The notes under the pieces are model-generated. The model saw only the letters and a program-made list of their open reading frames with translations, searched no databases and was not told where the DNA came from. Position numbers and translations under genes: made by a program. DNA of 64,000 nucleotides from Paramagnetospirillum magneticum AMB-1 (GTDB taxonomy: Bacteria > Pseudomonadota > Alphaproteobacteria > Rhodospirillales > Magnetospirillaceae). Below are positions 26,155 to 35,032 of this stretch, piece after piece (within the stretch, counting starts at the first letter, position 1; every line of letters begins with the position of its first letter). The stretch spans positions 806,001-870,000 of the forward strand of contig NC_007626.1 in NCBI RefSeq assembly GCF_000009985.1, given 5' to 3'.

Positions 26155-27413
26155 CCTCGGGGACGAGCCCGCAGACCCCGCTTGCGCGGGTCGCCCTGCT
26201 GCACGATGGACTCGATGTGGCGGCCCTGGAACAGGGTGATGCCCACCGAATGGCCGTATTCGATACCGGCCTGGTTGTCGCAGCGGCACAGAATGATGCG
26301 CGTCACGCCGATGCGGCGCAGCGCCTCGGTCTTCTTGTCCTTTTCCTCGGTCAGCGAGGGGTCCCAGACCAGCTTGATCAGGTCGGCGCCCAGGCGCTCG
26401 CGGTCCACGAAGGGCAATTGCGAATAGGTCAGGCCGTCGATGCAGATGCGATAGCCGCGGTCATGGGCGAAGTCGCGGGCAAAGAGATAGCCGCCCAGGT
26501 CGGCGAAGATGTCCACCTTCTGCAGCTCCAGCACGATGGTGCCGCGCATGCCCGCCTTGACGTTGTCGTCGAACACCAGGAATTCGGGCGACAGGATGGT
26601 GGAGACGTTGAGGTTGATGCTGATATCGCCTTCCAGGGTGCGGTCGTCGTGCTTGTTCAGCATGGACAGCACCCGGCGGTCCAGGGTCTCGGTCAGCTGC
26701 TGGAACAGCCAGGGGCTGGAATTGACGTTGACGCTGGGGAACAGGGTCTGGCGCAGATCGGCGATGGAGATGAACAGCTCGTGGAACACCGGGGTGGGCG
26801 GCGACTTGCCCACCACGGCGCACACCGCCTGGCGGCGCATGAGGTTGGCGAGGTCGGCCTGTCCCAGCGAGGATTCCACCCGGTGCAGCAATTCCGGGGT
26901 GAAGGGGCTGCCCTTGGGGCGCTGCGCCAGGACCTTGGCCTCCTGGGCCTTGCGGTCCGAGGCGGCGTTGCGCTTGGCATTCTCGTCCTGGACCAGCTTC
27001 TGGGCCAGGGCCAGCAGCATGTCGTATTCCTTGTCCAGGGAATACCATGTGCAGAACAGGGCCTGACGGGTGCGGCTTTCCTCGATCACCAGGGGGTCGT
27101 CGGAGAACAGGAAGCGCAGCTTGACCACCGAGGCCTCGACCTCTTCCTGGGCCTGGACCTTGTAGATGATCATCAGGTCGGCATTGGCCATGGTGAAGAC
27201 CTGGGCCTGCATCAGCTTGACCAGGTTCTCGAAGGTATTGCCGGCGATGCGGGTATGGTGCTCGCGCCGATTCTGAGCCTGCAGCCCCGACAGGTGCACA
27301 TGCACCGCCCGGCGGTCGTGGCGGTGGCGCTCCAGCCGGTGGATGTAGTCCAGCAGCAGGCTTTCCTGGCTGTTGGGGCGGGGCATGCCGCCGGAGGGCG
27401 GTGCGTTCATCAT
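26151..27413 (-). CDS. Degenerate EAL-fold protein (second of a paralogous pair)
   Basis: A 420-residue soluble protein whose C-terminal half has the outline of an EAL domain without its catalytic residues. INLNVS stands at the NLS position, but DDFG is replaced by IDGLTYSQ, the ExLxR motif is absent, and the AEGVE position reads CRCDN. The Q-G pair near the end (FQGRHIE) is kept. It is paralogous to the gene just upstream: both share HLSxL, (M/L)xNxDxxxIxK and VVKLRxLFSxDPL segments. It probably binds a ligand or partner rather than cutting c-di-GMP. Coupled on both sides by four-base overlaps. Confidence 0.75.
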   Translation of the reverse strand: MMNAPPSGGMPRPNSQESLLLDYIHRLERHRHDRRAVHVHLSGLQAQNRREHHTRIAGNTFENLVKLMQAQVFTMANADLMIIYKVQAQEEVEASVVKLRFLFSDDPLVIEESRTRQALFCTWYSLDKEYDMLLALAQKLVQDENAKRNAASDRKAQEAKVLAQRPKGSPFTPELLHRVESSLGQADLANLMRRQAVCAVVGKSPPTPVFHELFISIADLRQTLFPSVNVNSSPWLFQQLTETLDRRVLSMLNKHDDRTLEGDISINLNVSTILSPEFLVFDDNVKAGMRGTIVLELQKVDIFADLGGYLFARDFAHDRGYRICIDGLTYSQLPFVDRERLGADLIKLVWDPSLTEEKDKKTEALRRIGVTRIILCRCDNQAGIEYGHSVGITLFQGRHIESIVQQGDPRKRGLRARPRG

Positions 27414-28744
27414 GTCCGCATGGCCTTCAGGACCGGGAACAGGTCGAGCATGTCATTGTCGCCGCATTCGGCGCGCGGGCGGCCGTTGATGGCGCCGTGG
27501 CGCTGGGTGCACTGGTTCAGCGTACAGGCCGAGGACTTCTCGCATTGGGCCATGGTGACGGCGGCGATCATGGAATCGAGGAAGCGGCCCTGGAACATGC
27601 GGATGCCCTGGGCCAGGCCCCACGACACCGAGGTCTCGGAATCGCAGCGCGACAGGATGACCCGGTCGAAGCCCACCGGCCCCAGGGCGGCCAGCAACTC
27701 GGCGGTCTTGATGTCGTCGAGCATGTCGTTGCTCCACGCCACCTTGACGTAATCGGTGTCGTACAGCTCGGCATCCATGAACTGCAGGGTGACCGGGGTC
27801 ATACCGTCGAGGACCGAGCGATGCCCGCGCGAGCGCAGGTAGTCCCGGGTGCGGAAGAAGCCGTCCAGGTCGTTGAAGATGTCCAGCAATTGGAATTCCA
27901 CCACCACGCCGGCGCGGCCGCGGACCGAGGCCTCGAACTGCTGGAACACCGGCGTCTGCACGGTGGCCATGTTGAGATTGACGGAAAAGGCGGTGGGCAT
28001 CTTGCGAAAGCCCACGTCCTGGAGCACCGACAGCACGCGCAGGTCCAGGACCTGGGACAGGTGCTGGAACAGCCAGCGGTTGGCCAGGATGTTGACGTCG
28101 GGGGCCAGGGCCTTCTGCAGGTCCATGATGGACATGAAGAATTCCTGGAACGCCACCTCGGCATGCATGTTCTCGTTGATGCGGATGCAGGCCTGGCGGC
28201 GGACCACGCCGGCGATGTCGGTGGCGCCGATCCGTTCGAGCACTCGGGTCAGGTTCTTGGCGTTCAGCGGCTGGACCTGCGGCGCGGTGCGCTGGTCGGC
28301 TACGCTTTTCTTGGCGTCGATCACCATCTGCCCGCACAGCGAGAAGAAGGAATCGTAATCGGCTTCCAGGTCGTAATAGCTGACGAAGCGATCCCCGCCC
28401 TCGGGGGATTCGGCATAGGTCAGCGGATCGGTGGAGAACAGGGCGCGCAGCTTGTAGACGATGGCGTCCAGGTCGGAGAAGCGGGCATCCTTGCAGATCA
28501 GGATGATGTCCGAATTGGTCATCAGGAACATCTGGCCGCGATAGGCGTCGACCATGGATTCGAACATGCGGAAGGCAATGCGGATGCGTCCCTCCTCCCG
28601 GTTGGCCGGGAGAAGGCGCGACAAATGCAGATGCAGCGCCACCCGGCCTTCGCGGATCCTGCCCACACGTTCGGCAGCATCGTAAAGAAGGCTTTCCGGC
28701 GTGACGACTTCCTGCTGTCTTCCTCCGAACGCGCCTGCGTTCAT
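27410..28744 (-). CDS. Degenerate EAL-fold protein (first of a paralogous pair)
   Basis: A 444-residue soluble protein, first of a four-gene coupled operon. The N-terminal half (LHLHLSRLLPANREEGRIRI, FLMTNSDIILICKD) has no named domain. The C-terminal half resembles EAL: VNLN, VVVEFQLLD, KVAWSND for the Lys strand and FQGRFLDS at the end. The DDFG acids and the catalytic Glu residues are missing, so it should be inactive. Three Cys cluster at the C-terminus (AQCEKSSACTLNQCTQ), absent from its paralogue, a possible metal or redox site. I start at the ATG at 28742-28744. Confidence 0.75.
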   Translation of the reverse strand: MNAGAFGGRQQEVVTPESLLYDAAERVGRIREGRVALHLHLSRLLPANREEGRIRIAFRMFESMVDAYRGQMFLMTNSDIILICKDARFSDLDAIVYKLRALFSTDPLTYAESPEGGDRFVSYYDLEADYDSFFSLCGQMVIDAKKSVADQRTAPQVQPLNAKNLTRVLERIGATDIAGVVRRQACIRINENMHAEVAFQEFFMSIMDLQKALAPDVNILANRWLFQHLSQVLDLRVLSVLQDVGFRKMPTAFSVNLNMATVQTPVFQQFEASVRGRAGVVVEFQLLDIFNDLDGFFRTRDYLRSRGHRSVLDGMTPVTLQFMDAELYDTDYVKVAWSNDMLDDIKTAELLAALGPVGFDRVILSRCDSETSVSWGLAQGIRMFQGRFLDSMIAAVTMAQCEKSSACTLNQCTQRHGAINGRPRAECGDNDMLDLFPVLKAMRT

Positions 28745-28876
28745 CAACAACCCCGTTATCAGCGCACCGATATTCCGAAAAGTCGGTCGCAACCCCCATT
28801 GTGATCGGCCATATATAAAGGCCCGGTTACCTGGGTGCAAAAAAGTATCATCGGCGAGGCCCCGGCCCTAGTGGAA

Positions 28877-29623
28877 ATGATAGACGAATCTTTGCCCCCT
28901 CTCCATCGCGTGCCCCCGGGCATCCGCGTCTATGCTATCGGCGACGTCCACGGGCGTCTCGACCTGCTGGACCGGCTGCTGGCGCAGATCGCCGGGGATG
29001 TGGACGGGATTCCTGCCGAGAGGATCGTGCTGGTGTTTCTGGGCGACCTGATCGACCGGGGGGCGGATTCCCGCGCCGTGGTCGAGCGGGTGATCAAGGG
29101 GGCGGGCGAAGGCCCCCTGGCCGGGGTGCGCATCGTCTGCCTGCGCGGCAATCACGAAGACACCATGCTGGAATTCCTGGCCGATTTCTCGGTGGGGCCG
29201 CGATGGTTCCGCAATGGCGGTCTGGAGGCTATCCGCTCTTATGTGGGCGAGGTGGACGCCAAGCTGGCGCTGGATTATCCCCGGCTGCAGAAGATGCTCT
29301 ACCGGGCCATGCCCGCCCACCACCTGCGCTTCCTGTCCTCCATTCCCACCTGGCACCAGGAAGGCGACTATCTGTTCGTCCATGCCGGAGTCAGGCCGGC
29401 GGTTCCCCTGGAGCGTCAGGACCCCTACGACCTGATGTGGATTCGCGAGCCATTTCTCGGCGCCGACCAGAGGTGGGAGAAGATGGTGGTTCACGGCCAT
29501 ACCGTGGTCTCCGAACCGGAAGTCCGGCCTCACCGCATCGGCATCGACACCGGGGCCTACCGGACCGGCCGTTTGACGGCGCTGGTGCTGGAGGAGGACC
29601 GTCGCCGCTTCCTCTTTACCTGA
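28877..29623 (+). CDS. Metallophosphoesterase (PPP-type serine/threonine phosphatase-like)
   Basis: About 248 residues of the calcineurin-like phosphoesterase fold. All metal-ligand motifs are present: GDVHGR, GDLIDRG, GNHE, VHAGVRP and VHGHT. The set matches bacterial PPP-family phosphatases (ApaH/PrpA-like). It may dephosphorylate proteins or dinucleotides. The ATG at 28877 is used; a GTG 14 codons upstream (28835) is also open. It diverges from the dead-EAL operon across a roughly 130-base gap. Confidence 0.9.
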   Translation: MIDESLPPLHRVPPGIRVYAIGDVHGRLDLLDRLLAQIAGDVDGIPAERIVLVFLGDLIDRGADSRAVVERVIKGAGEGPLAGVRIVCLRGNHEDTMLEFLADFSVGPRWFRNGGLEAIRSYVGEVDAKLALDYPRLQKMLYRAMPAHHLRFLSSIPTWHQEGDYLFVHAGVRPAVPLERQDPYDLMWIREPFLGADQRWEKMVVHGHTVVSEPEVRPHRIGIDTGAYRTGRLTALVLEEDRRRFLFT

Positions 29624-29688
29624 TTCGGCTTGCATGGCGGGCGCCGTTGGGTTAGCAGGCATCAAGCCACCAAGGACCTGCGAATCCC

Positions 29689-31155
29689 ATGACCGAACTT
29701 TCCGCTCTCGTCGAACGCGTTGAAAAGCTGCGCGGCACCATGGTTCTGTGCGTCGGTGACGCCATGCTGGACCGTTTCGTCTATGGCTCGGTCGAGCGCA
29801 TCTCGCCCGAGGCCCCCATTCCCGTACTGTGCATCGAGCGCGAAACCGCCATGCTGGGCGGCGCCGGCAACGTGGTGCGCAATCTGGTGGCGGTGGGCGC
29901 CGAGCCGGCCTTCGTGTCGGTGGTGGGCGACGATACGGCGGGCCGCGAGGTCACCCGGCTGGTGGGCGAGCACGGCGAGATCGATCCCTGCATCGTGGTC
30001 GAGCCGGGGCGCCAGACCACCATCAAGACCCGCTTCTTCGCCTCGCACCAGCAATTGCTCCGCGCCGACCGCGAGTCGCGCAGCCCGGTCGGCGAGGCCA
30101 TCCGCGCCCAGTTGCTGACCCGGATCGAGCGGCTGTTGCCCAAGGCCGGGGTGATGGTGCTGTCCGATTACGGCAAGGGCGTGCTGGCCGAGCCCATCGC
30201 CATCGAACTGATCCGCCGGGCCAAGGCGGCGGGCAAGCAGGTCATCGTCGATCCCAAGGGGACCGATTACACCATTTATGCCGGGGCGACCGTGGTGACG
30301 CCCAACCGCAAGGAACTGCACGAGGCCACTGGCCAGGCGGTGGACAGCGACGAGCAGGTGGTCGCCGCCGCGCGCCAGCTGATCGACAGCTGCGGCTTCG
30401 AGGCGGTGCTGGTTACCCGCAGCCAGGACGGCATGACCCTGGTCCGCGCCGACGGCCAGATCGATCATCTGCCCGCCGAGGCCCGCGAGGTGTTCGACGT
30501 GTCGGGCGCCGGCGATACCGTGGTGGCCACCCTGGCGGCGGCCCTGGCCTCGGGCGCCACCCTACCCGAGGCGGCCCATCTGGCCAACGTGGCCGCCGGC
30601 ATCGTGGTCGGCAAGGTGGGTACCGCCGTGGCCTATGGCGACGAGCTGGTGGTGGCGCTCCACCGCGAGGACCTGACCCTGGGCGAGGCCAAGATCGTGC
30701 CGGTGACAGCGGCGGCCGAGGTGGTCGACCGCTGGCGGCGCAAGGGCCAGAAGGTGGGCTTCACCAATGGCTGCTTCGACCTGCTGCATCCCGGCCACGT
30801 CTCCATCCTGGCCCAGGCCAAGGGAGCCTGCGACAAGCTGGTGGTGGGGCTGAATTCCGATGCCTCGGTCCAGCGCCTGAAAGGCCCGACCCGGCCGGTG
30901 CAGTCCGAGGCGTCCCGCGCCACCGTGCTGTCCTCCCTGGCCACCGTCGATCTGGTGGTGATCTTCGGCGAGGATACGCCGCTGGAGGTGATCGGGACCC
31001 TGAAGCCCGATGTGCTGGTGAAGGGCGCCGACTACACCATCGACAAGGTGGTGGGCGCCGATCTGGTCCAGTCCTGGGGCGGCAAGGTGGTGCTGGCCGA
31101 ACTGGTCAACGGTCAAAGCACCACCAACACCATCAAGAAGATGAACGGTAACTGA
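29689..31155 (+). CDS. hldE: Bifunctional heptose-7-phosphate kinase / heptose-1-phosphate adenylyltransferase
   Basis: Makes ADP-D-glycero-D-manno-heptose for the inner core of lipopolysaccharide. It is 488 residues. Residues 1-320 form the ribokinase-like kinase ([31 protein letters not shown], and the anion-hole DVSGAGDT). Residues 345-488 form the nucleotidyltransferase with [15 protein letters not shown] and the NGQSTTNTI ending. It is separated from queF by one base. Its presence indicates a heptose-containing LPS core. Confidence 0.97.
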
Positions 31156-31156
31156 G

Positions 31157-31618
31157 ATGGGAACCGGCACGGAGCATCTCACCCAGCTCGGCCAGTCCAC
31201 CGCCCTGCCCGCCAGTCCCGACAAGGCGGTGCTGGAGACGGTGCCGAACCCTCATCCGGGGACGTTGTATCTGGTGCGCTTCACGGCGCCGGAATTCACC
31301 TCGCTGTGCCCGATCACGGGGCAGCCCGATTTCGCCCAGTTGGTCATCGACTACGCGCCGGAAGGCTCGCTGGTGGAAAGCAAGTCGCTGAAGCTGTTCC
31401 TGGGATCTTTCCGCAACCACGGCGCCTTTCACGAGGATTGCACCATCGCCATCGCCAAGCGGCTGGTGGCGGCCTGCGCGCCCAAATGGCTGCGCATCGG
31501 CGGCTACTGGTATCCGCGTGGCGGCATTCCCATCGACGTGTTCTGGCAGACCGGCCCGGCCCCCGAGGGGCTGTGGCTGCCCGACCAGGGCGTGGCCGGC
31601 TATCGCGGCCGGGGATGA
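31157..31618 (+). CDS. queF: NADPH-dependent 7-cyano-7-deazaguanine reductase
   Basis: Reduces preQ0 to preQ1 in queuosine biosynthesis. The 153-residue unimodular form has the catalytic Cys51 in [12 protein letters not shown], the QueF substrate motif ESKSLKLFL and the HEDC segment. It sits between hldE (one-base gap) and queG (ATGA overlap), so it is in one transcript with both. Confidence 0.96.
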
Positions 31619-32697
31619 GCGGGGCGGACGCCAAGTCCCTGATCCGCGACGATGACGTCAAGGCGGCGATTCGCCGCCGGGCCCTTGATCTGGGCTTTTC
31701 CGATGTGGGCTTCGCCCGTGCCCAGGGCCTGCCGGAGTGGAAGGCCGACCTGGACGCCTATCTGGCCGACGGGCGCCACGGCACCATGGGCTGGATGGCC
31801 GAAACCGCCGACCGGCGCGCCGACCCCCAGGTTCTGTGGCCGGACGCGAAAAGCGTCATCGTGCTGGGCACCAATTACGCCCCGTCCGGCGATCCGCTGA
31901 AGCTCACCCACTTGCCCGAGCGGGGCAATATCAGCGTCTACGCCCGCAACCGCGACTATCACGACCTGCTCAAACGGCGCCTCAAGGCCCTGGGCCGCTG
32001 GATGGCCGAGACCTGGGGGGGCGAGTTGAAGGTCTTCGTCGACACCGCCCCGGTGATGGAAAAGCCCCTGGCGGCCCAGGGCGGGCTGGGCTGGCGCGGG
32101 CGGCACACCAATATCGTGTCGCGGCGCTTCGGGTCGTGGCTGTTCCTGGCGGAGGTCTTCACCACCCTGGAGATCGAGCCCGACGCGCCCGAGGCCGATC
32201 ATTGCGGTTCGTGTCGGGCCTGTGTCGAGGCCTGCCCCACCCGGGCACTGGACGGCGAGGGGCGGATCGACCCGCGGCGCTGCATCTCGTACCTCACCAT
32301 CGAGAGCAAGAGCCCTATCCCCGAGGATTTGCGGCCGGGCCTGGGCAACCGCCTGTATGGCTGCGACGATTGCATGGCCGCCTGCCCCTGGAACAAGTTC
32401 GCGCCGCCGACCACCGAGCCCGATTTCCTGCCACGGGTCGAGCTGACCGCGCCAAGGCTGGCCGATCTGGTGCAACTGGATGAAGCGGGATTCCGCGAAG
32501 TGTTCACCGCTTCGCCGGTGAAGCGGGCGGGCTATGAGCGGTTGATGGCCGGGGTGCTGATCGCCGCCGCCAATGGCGGGCAGACGGATCTTCTGGCCGA
32601 GGCGGAACGGCGACGGGATGATCCGTCGCCGCTGATCCAAGACGCCGCCCGATGGGCCGTCTCAGTCCTCGGCGGCCAGGGCCCGGGCGAGCTGTGA
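31615..32697 (+). CDS. queG: Epoxyqueuosine reductase
   Basis: Cobalamin- and iron-sulfur-dependent last step of queuosine synthesis, reducing oQ in tRNA. It is 360 residues. Two [4Fe-4S] motifs are visible, [12 protein letters not shown] near residue 200 and CDDCMAACP near residue 250, with the B12-side segment [13 protein letters not shown] upstream. Start ATG overlaps the queF stop by four bases. The 3' end overlaps the convergent HTH gene by 36 bases. Confidence 0.96.
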
Positions 32698-33117
32698 CAG
32701 GGCTTCCTGGTGGCGCTCGTTGGTGATGGAGGTGAAGTTGCGGGCCAGCTCCAGGCACATGCGCTGGCGGGCGGACAGGTCGCTGCCCCGGCGGTTCTCC
32801 AGGCCTTCATAGAAGAAGCCCACCGGAACGCCCAGCACCTGGGCGATCTCGAACAGCCGTCCCGCCGAGATGCGGTTGATGCCGCGCTCGTACTTATGGG
32901 CCTGCTGGTAGGTGACGCCGATCAGGTCGGCCATCTGCTGCTGGGATAGCCCGAGCATGATGCGTCGCTCGCGGATGCGGCTTCCCACATGTCTGTCGGT
33001 ATCGTTGGCCCGGTTCATGGGGCGGGCAGGTTTTGCCTCGGCGCGTGTCGGCATGATGTTCAGTTGGTCTCTGACTTGACCGCTCTGAAGTTGCGGCTGC
33101 TTTTCTGTATCAGGCAT
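32662..33117 (-). CDS. XRE-family helix-turn-helix regulator
   Basis: A 151-residue transcription regulator. A Cro/C1-type HTH covers about residues 43-105 (IRERRIMLGLSQQQMADLIG, then VTYQQAHKYERGINRIS, SAGRLFEIAQVLGVPVGFFYEG), a pattern typical of alphaproteobacterial XRE regulators. Before it is a 40-residue Ala/Gln/Arg-rich disordered tail. Start ATG 33115-33117 has a good GGAAAGG site. Its 3' end runs 36 bases into queG on the other strand. The AT-rich region upstream may be its own operator. Confidence 0.88.
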   Translation of the reverse strand: MPDTEKQPQLQSGQVRDQLNIMPTRAEAKPARPMNRANDTDRHVGSRIRERRIMLGLSQQQMADLIGVTYQQAHKYERGINRISAGRLFEIAQVLGVPVGFFYEGLENRRGSDLSARQRMCLELARNFTSITNERHQEALSQLARALAAED

Positions 33118-33400
33118 GGCTACCTTTCCCCGTGCATAGTCGGAATTGGTTAGGCAAGCAACCCGAAACTGGAAGTATATCGGAAACCCGCAATCAGTAT
33201 TTACCGGTGTGAGTACAGGTTTTTACTTTACTGTGTATATGTCTTGCGGTGTCGCGCAACCGGGGCGTTCCATCGCCCGATCCGGACACCATCCGGAACC
33301 GTTTCCGACGAGACCATCTCGGAAAGTACATATGGAGATGGTCTCGGTCGCTCACCAGACCGAAACAATCAGCTAGTTCGAATGGAGTAAGTGTTGCCGC
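33118..33400. other. AT-rich intergenic region, no gene
   Basis: A 283-base gap between two minus-strand genes. The half nearer the HTH gene is AT-rich for this genome (TATTTACCGGTGTGAGTACA, GTTTTTACTTTACTGTGTAT) and should hold the promoter of the HTH gene. The other half carries a hairpin-forming repeat. A 76-codon plus-strand frame crosses it but has no ribosome-binding site or coding character. Confidence 0.5.
33309..33346. promoter_or_regulatory. 12-bp inverted repeat in the HTH upstream region
   Basis: CGAGACCATCTC (33309-33320) and GAGATGGTCTCG (33335-33346) are exact inverted repeats with a 14-base AT-rich spacer, about 190-230 bases before the HTH start and about 55 bases after the next gene's stop. 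It could be the terminator of the gene at 33401 (no T run) or an operator. Confidence 0.4.
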
Positions 33401-33871
33401 CTAGACGGACAGGTCGACGCCGCGTCCGGAGGCCGCCGACGGGTTCGGCGACAGGACCTCGTATTCCGTGTCGCGGGACTTGCCGGACAGGGCCGAGGCG
33501 CGGTTGGCGGCGTCGGCATAGGCGGTGTTGCCATAGGCGGCGCTGCCGGCCACCGAGGACCGGGTGGTCTCCGAGGCGGTGCCGCTCTGTTCCTGGGCCA
33601 GGGCCTGGGTCAGGAAGGCGGAGGACGGGCGGGGGGTGTTGTCCTGGGTGCTCTGCTGGCGGTCGGCGACCTGGGATTGCCGCCGCTGGTCGGACTTGGC
33701 CTGGGCCGCCTGCTGCTGCGCCGAGGATTGCTCCTCGACCTCGGCATTGACGCGGGGATCGGGCTGGTTGCTGACTGCCTGGGTCGCCGCCACGGCTCCG
33801 GCACGCGCCGCCCTGATCGCGTCGATCAGATTCGCCGTGCTGCCCGAACCGGTGATGGCGCCAATGGACAA
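33401..33871 (-). CDS. Ala/Gln/Ser-rich disordered protein of unknown function
   Basis: About 156 residues, low complexity (QSSAQQQAAQAKSDQRRQSQ), with no domain, signal or membrane segment. I use a TTG start at 33869-33871, eight bases after GGAG, giving MSIGAITGSGSTANLIDAIR; a TTG six codons upstream is also open and no ATG is available. The C-terminus GRGVDLSV resembles the end of the small protein at 8128. Codon bias supports coding. Similar small disordered proteins often accompany motility genes in magnetospirilla, but none is nearby here. Confidence 0.5.
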   Translation of the reverse strand: MSIGAITGSGSTANLIDAIRAARAGAVAATQAVSNQPDPRVNAEVEEQSSAQQQAAQAKSDQRRQSQVADRQQSTQDNTPRPSSAFLTQALAQEQSGTASETTRSSVAGSAAYGNTAYADAANRASALSGKSRDTEYEVLSPNPSAASGRGVDLSV

Positions 33872-34047
33872 GTCTTCCGCTCCGCCCAAGAGTTAAGAAA
33901 ATGATAATAGCCTCGGCCGCGGCGGAAATGCAATCAGGTGGAATCCCGGTATCTTCACCGCAATTCCCAGAGCGGCCCGTATCTGCGATGATCGTCGCCC
34001 AGGCCACGCCCCGGCGGCGTAGCGCAACCGGAACCATGGGGGGGTGC

Positions 34048-34788
34048 ATGAGCGACGGATCCGAAGGAACGGCGACGCTGCCCGCCAACAACCGTGCGGC
34101 CTTGCGGCAGGTGGTGCGGGCGGCCCGCAAGGCGGCGCTGGCCACCAGTCTGGCCGGCGGCCGGGATAATCACCCCTATGTCTCGCTGGTCACCCTGGCC
34201 TTCGACCACGATCTTTCTCCCATTCTGCTGCTGTCGCGGCTGGCCGACCATACCCGCAACCTGCTGGCCGACGGGCGGGCGGCGCTGCTGCTGGACGGCA
34301 CCGACGGTCTCGCCAATCCCCAGACCGGGCCGCGGGTCACCTTGACGGGCCGGGTCGCCGAGGACGGCGATCCCCGCCTGCGCCGCCGCTTTCTGGCGCG
34401 CCACCCGGGCGCTGAGCTTTATGCCGGCTTCGGCGACTTCGCCATCTGGCGCATGACCGTGGAGCGGGCCCATTTCGTCGGCGGCTTCGGTCGGGCGGTG
34501 TGGTTCGACGCGCCGCTGGTCCCCGAGGACGAGGCGGCCTTCGTGGCCGCCGCCGAGGAGGGCGCCCTGGTCGAGATCAATGATGCCCATGCCGCCCTGG
34601 TGGCCGCCCTGGCTGCGCAGGCCGGCGGCGATGGAGCCATGGCCTGGCGGCTGGCCGGAATCGATCCCGACGGTTGCGAGCTGGGCGCGGGCGAGGCGGT
34701 GCTGCGCCTGGCCTTCGATTCGGCGCCCGACAGATCGTGTTCGCCGCTTTCCTGGCTGCAAAGCCTTGTGGCAAGCCAATCAAAGTGA
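34048..34788 (+). CDS. HugZ-like haem-utilisation / pyridoxamine-phosphate-oxidase-fold protein
   Basis: A 246-residue protein with an N-terminal FMN-binding-type split barrel (KAALATSLAGGRDNHPYVSLVTLAFDHDLSPILLLSRLADHTRN, residues 25-75) and a C-terminal DUF2470 region (EINDAHAALVAALA, AGIDPDGCELGAGEAVLRL). This pair matches HugZ-like proteins, some of which degrade haem and others of which only bind flavin or haem. The start at ATG 34048 follows a GGGGGG tract; an upstream frame to 33901 is discounted as unconserved-looking. Confidence 0.82.
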   Translation: MSDGSEGTATLPANNRAALRQVVRAARKAALATSLAGGRDNHPYVSLVTLAFDHDLSPILLLSRLADHTRNLLADGRAALLLDGTDGLANPQTGPRVTLTGRVAEDGDPRLRRRFLARHPGAELYAGFGDFAIWRMTVERAHFVGGFGRAVWFDAPLVPEDEAAFVAAAEEGALVEINDAHAALVAALAAQAGGDGAMAWRLAGIDPDGCELGAGEAVLRLAFDSAPDRSCSPLSWLQSLVASQSK

Positions 34789-35032
34789 TGCGTCTTTTGC
34801 GGCCAGTTGGATCGCTTTTTGAGCAATAATCTTAAAAATGGGTGAATTTTTCCCACCAAGAGCATTGCTCGCGGGGCCTCGGGCGGCTATCTTCGCGTCC
34901 TCTTTCGCGGCGGCGGCGCAAACCATAAAAGGGCGCCAGACCGGCGGCCGGTCCAAGGAAGGCCTGTCCGTTCAGGGGTATCGTCCCCGGGGCGGCGGGA
35001 GGATCGGGTCCTCCGGTCTTTAACGGAGTAGG

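Noticed and set aside
26151..28744. Dead-EAL pair as active c-di-GMP phosphodiesterases
   Set aside because: The ExLxR, DDFG and distal catalytic Glu motifs are missing in both.
33146..33376. 76-codon plus-strand frame in the AT-rich gap
   Set aside because: No ribosome-binding site, atypical composition, and it spans a palindrome and probable promoter.
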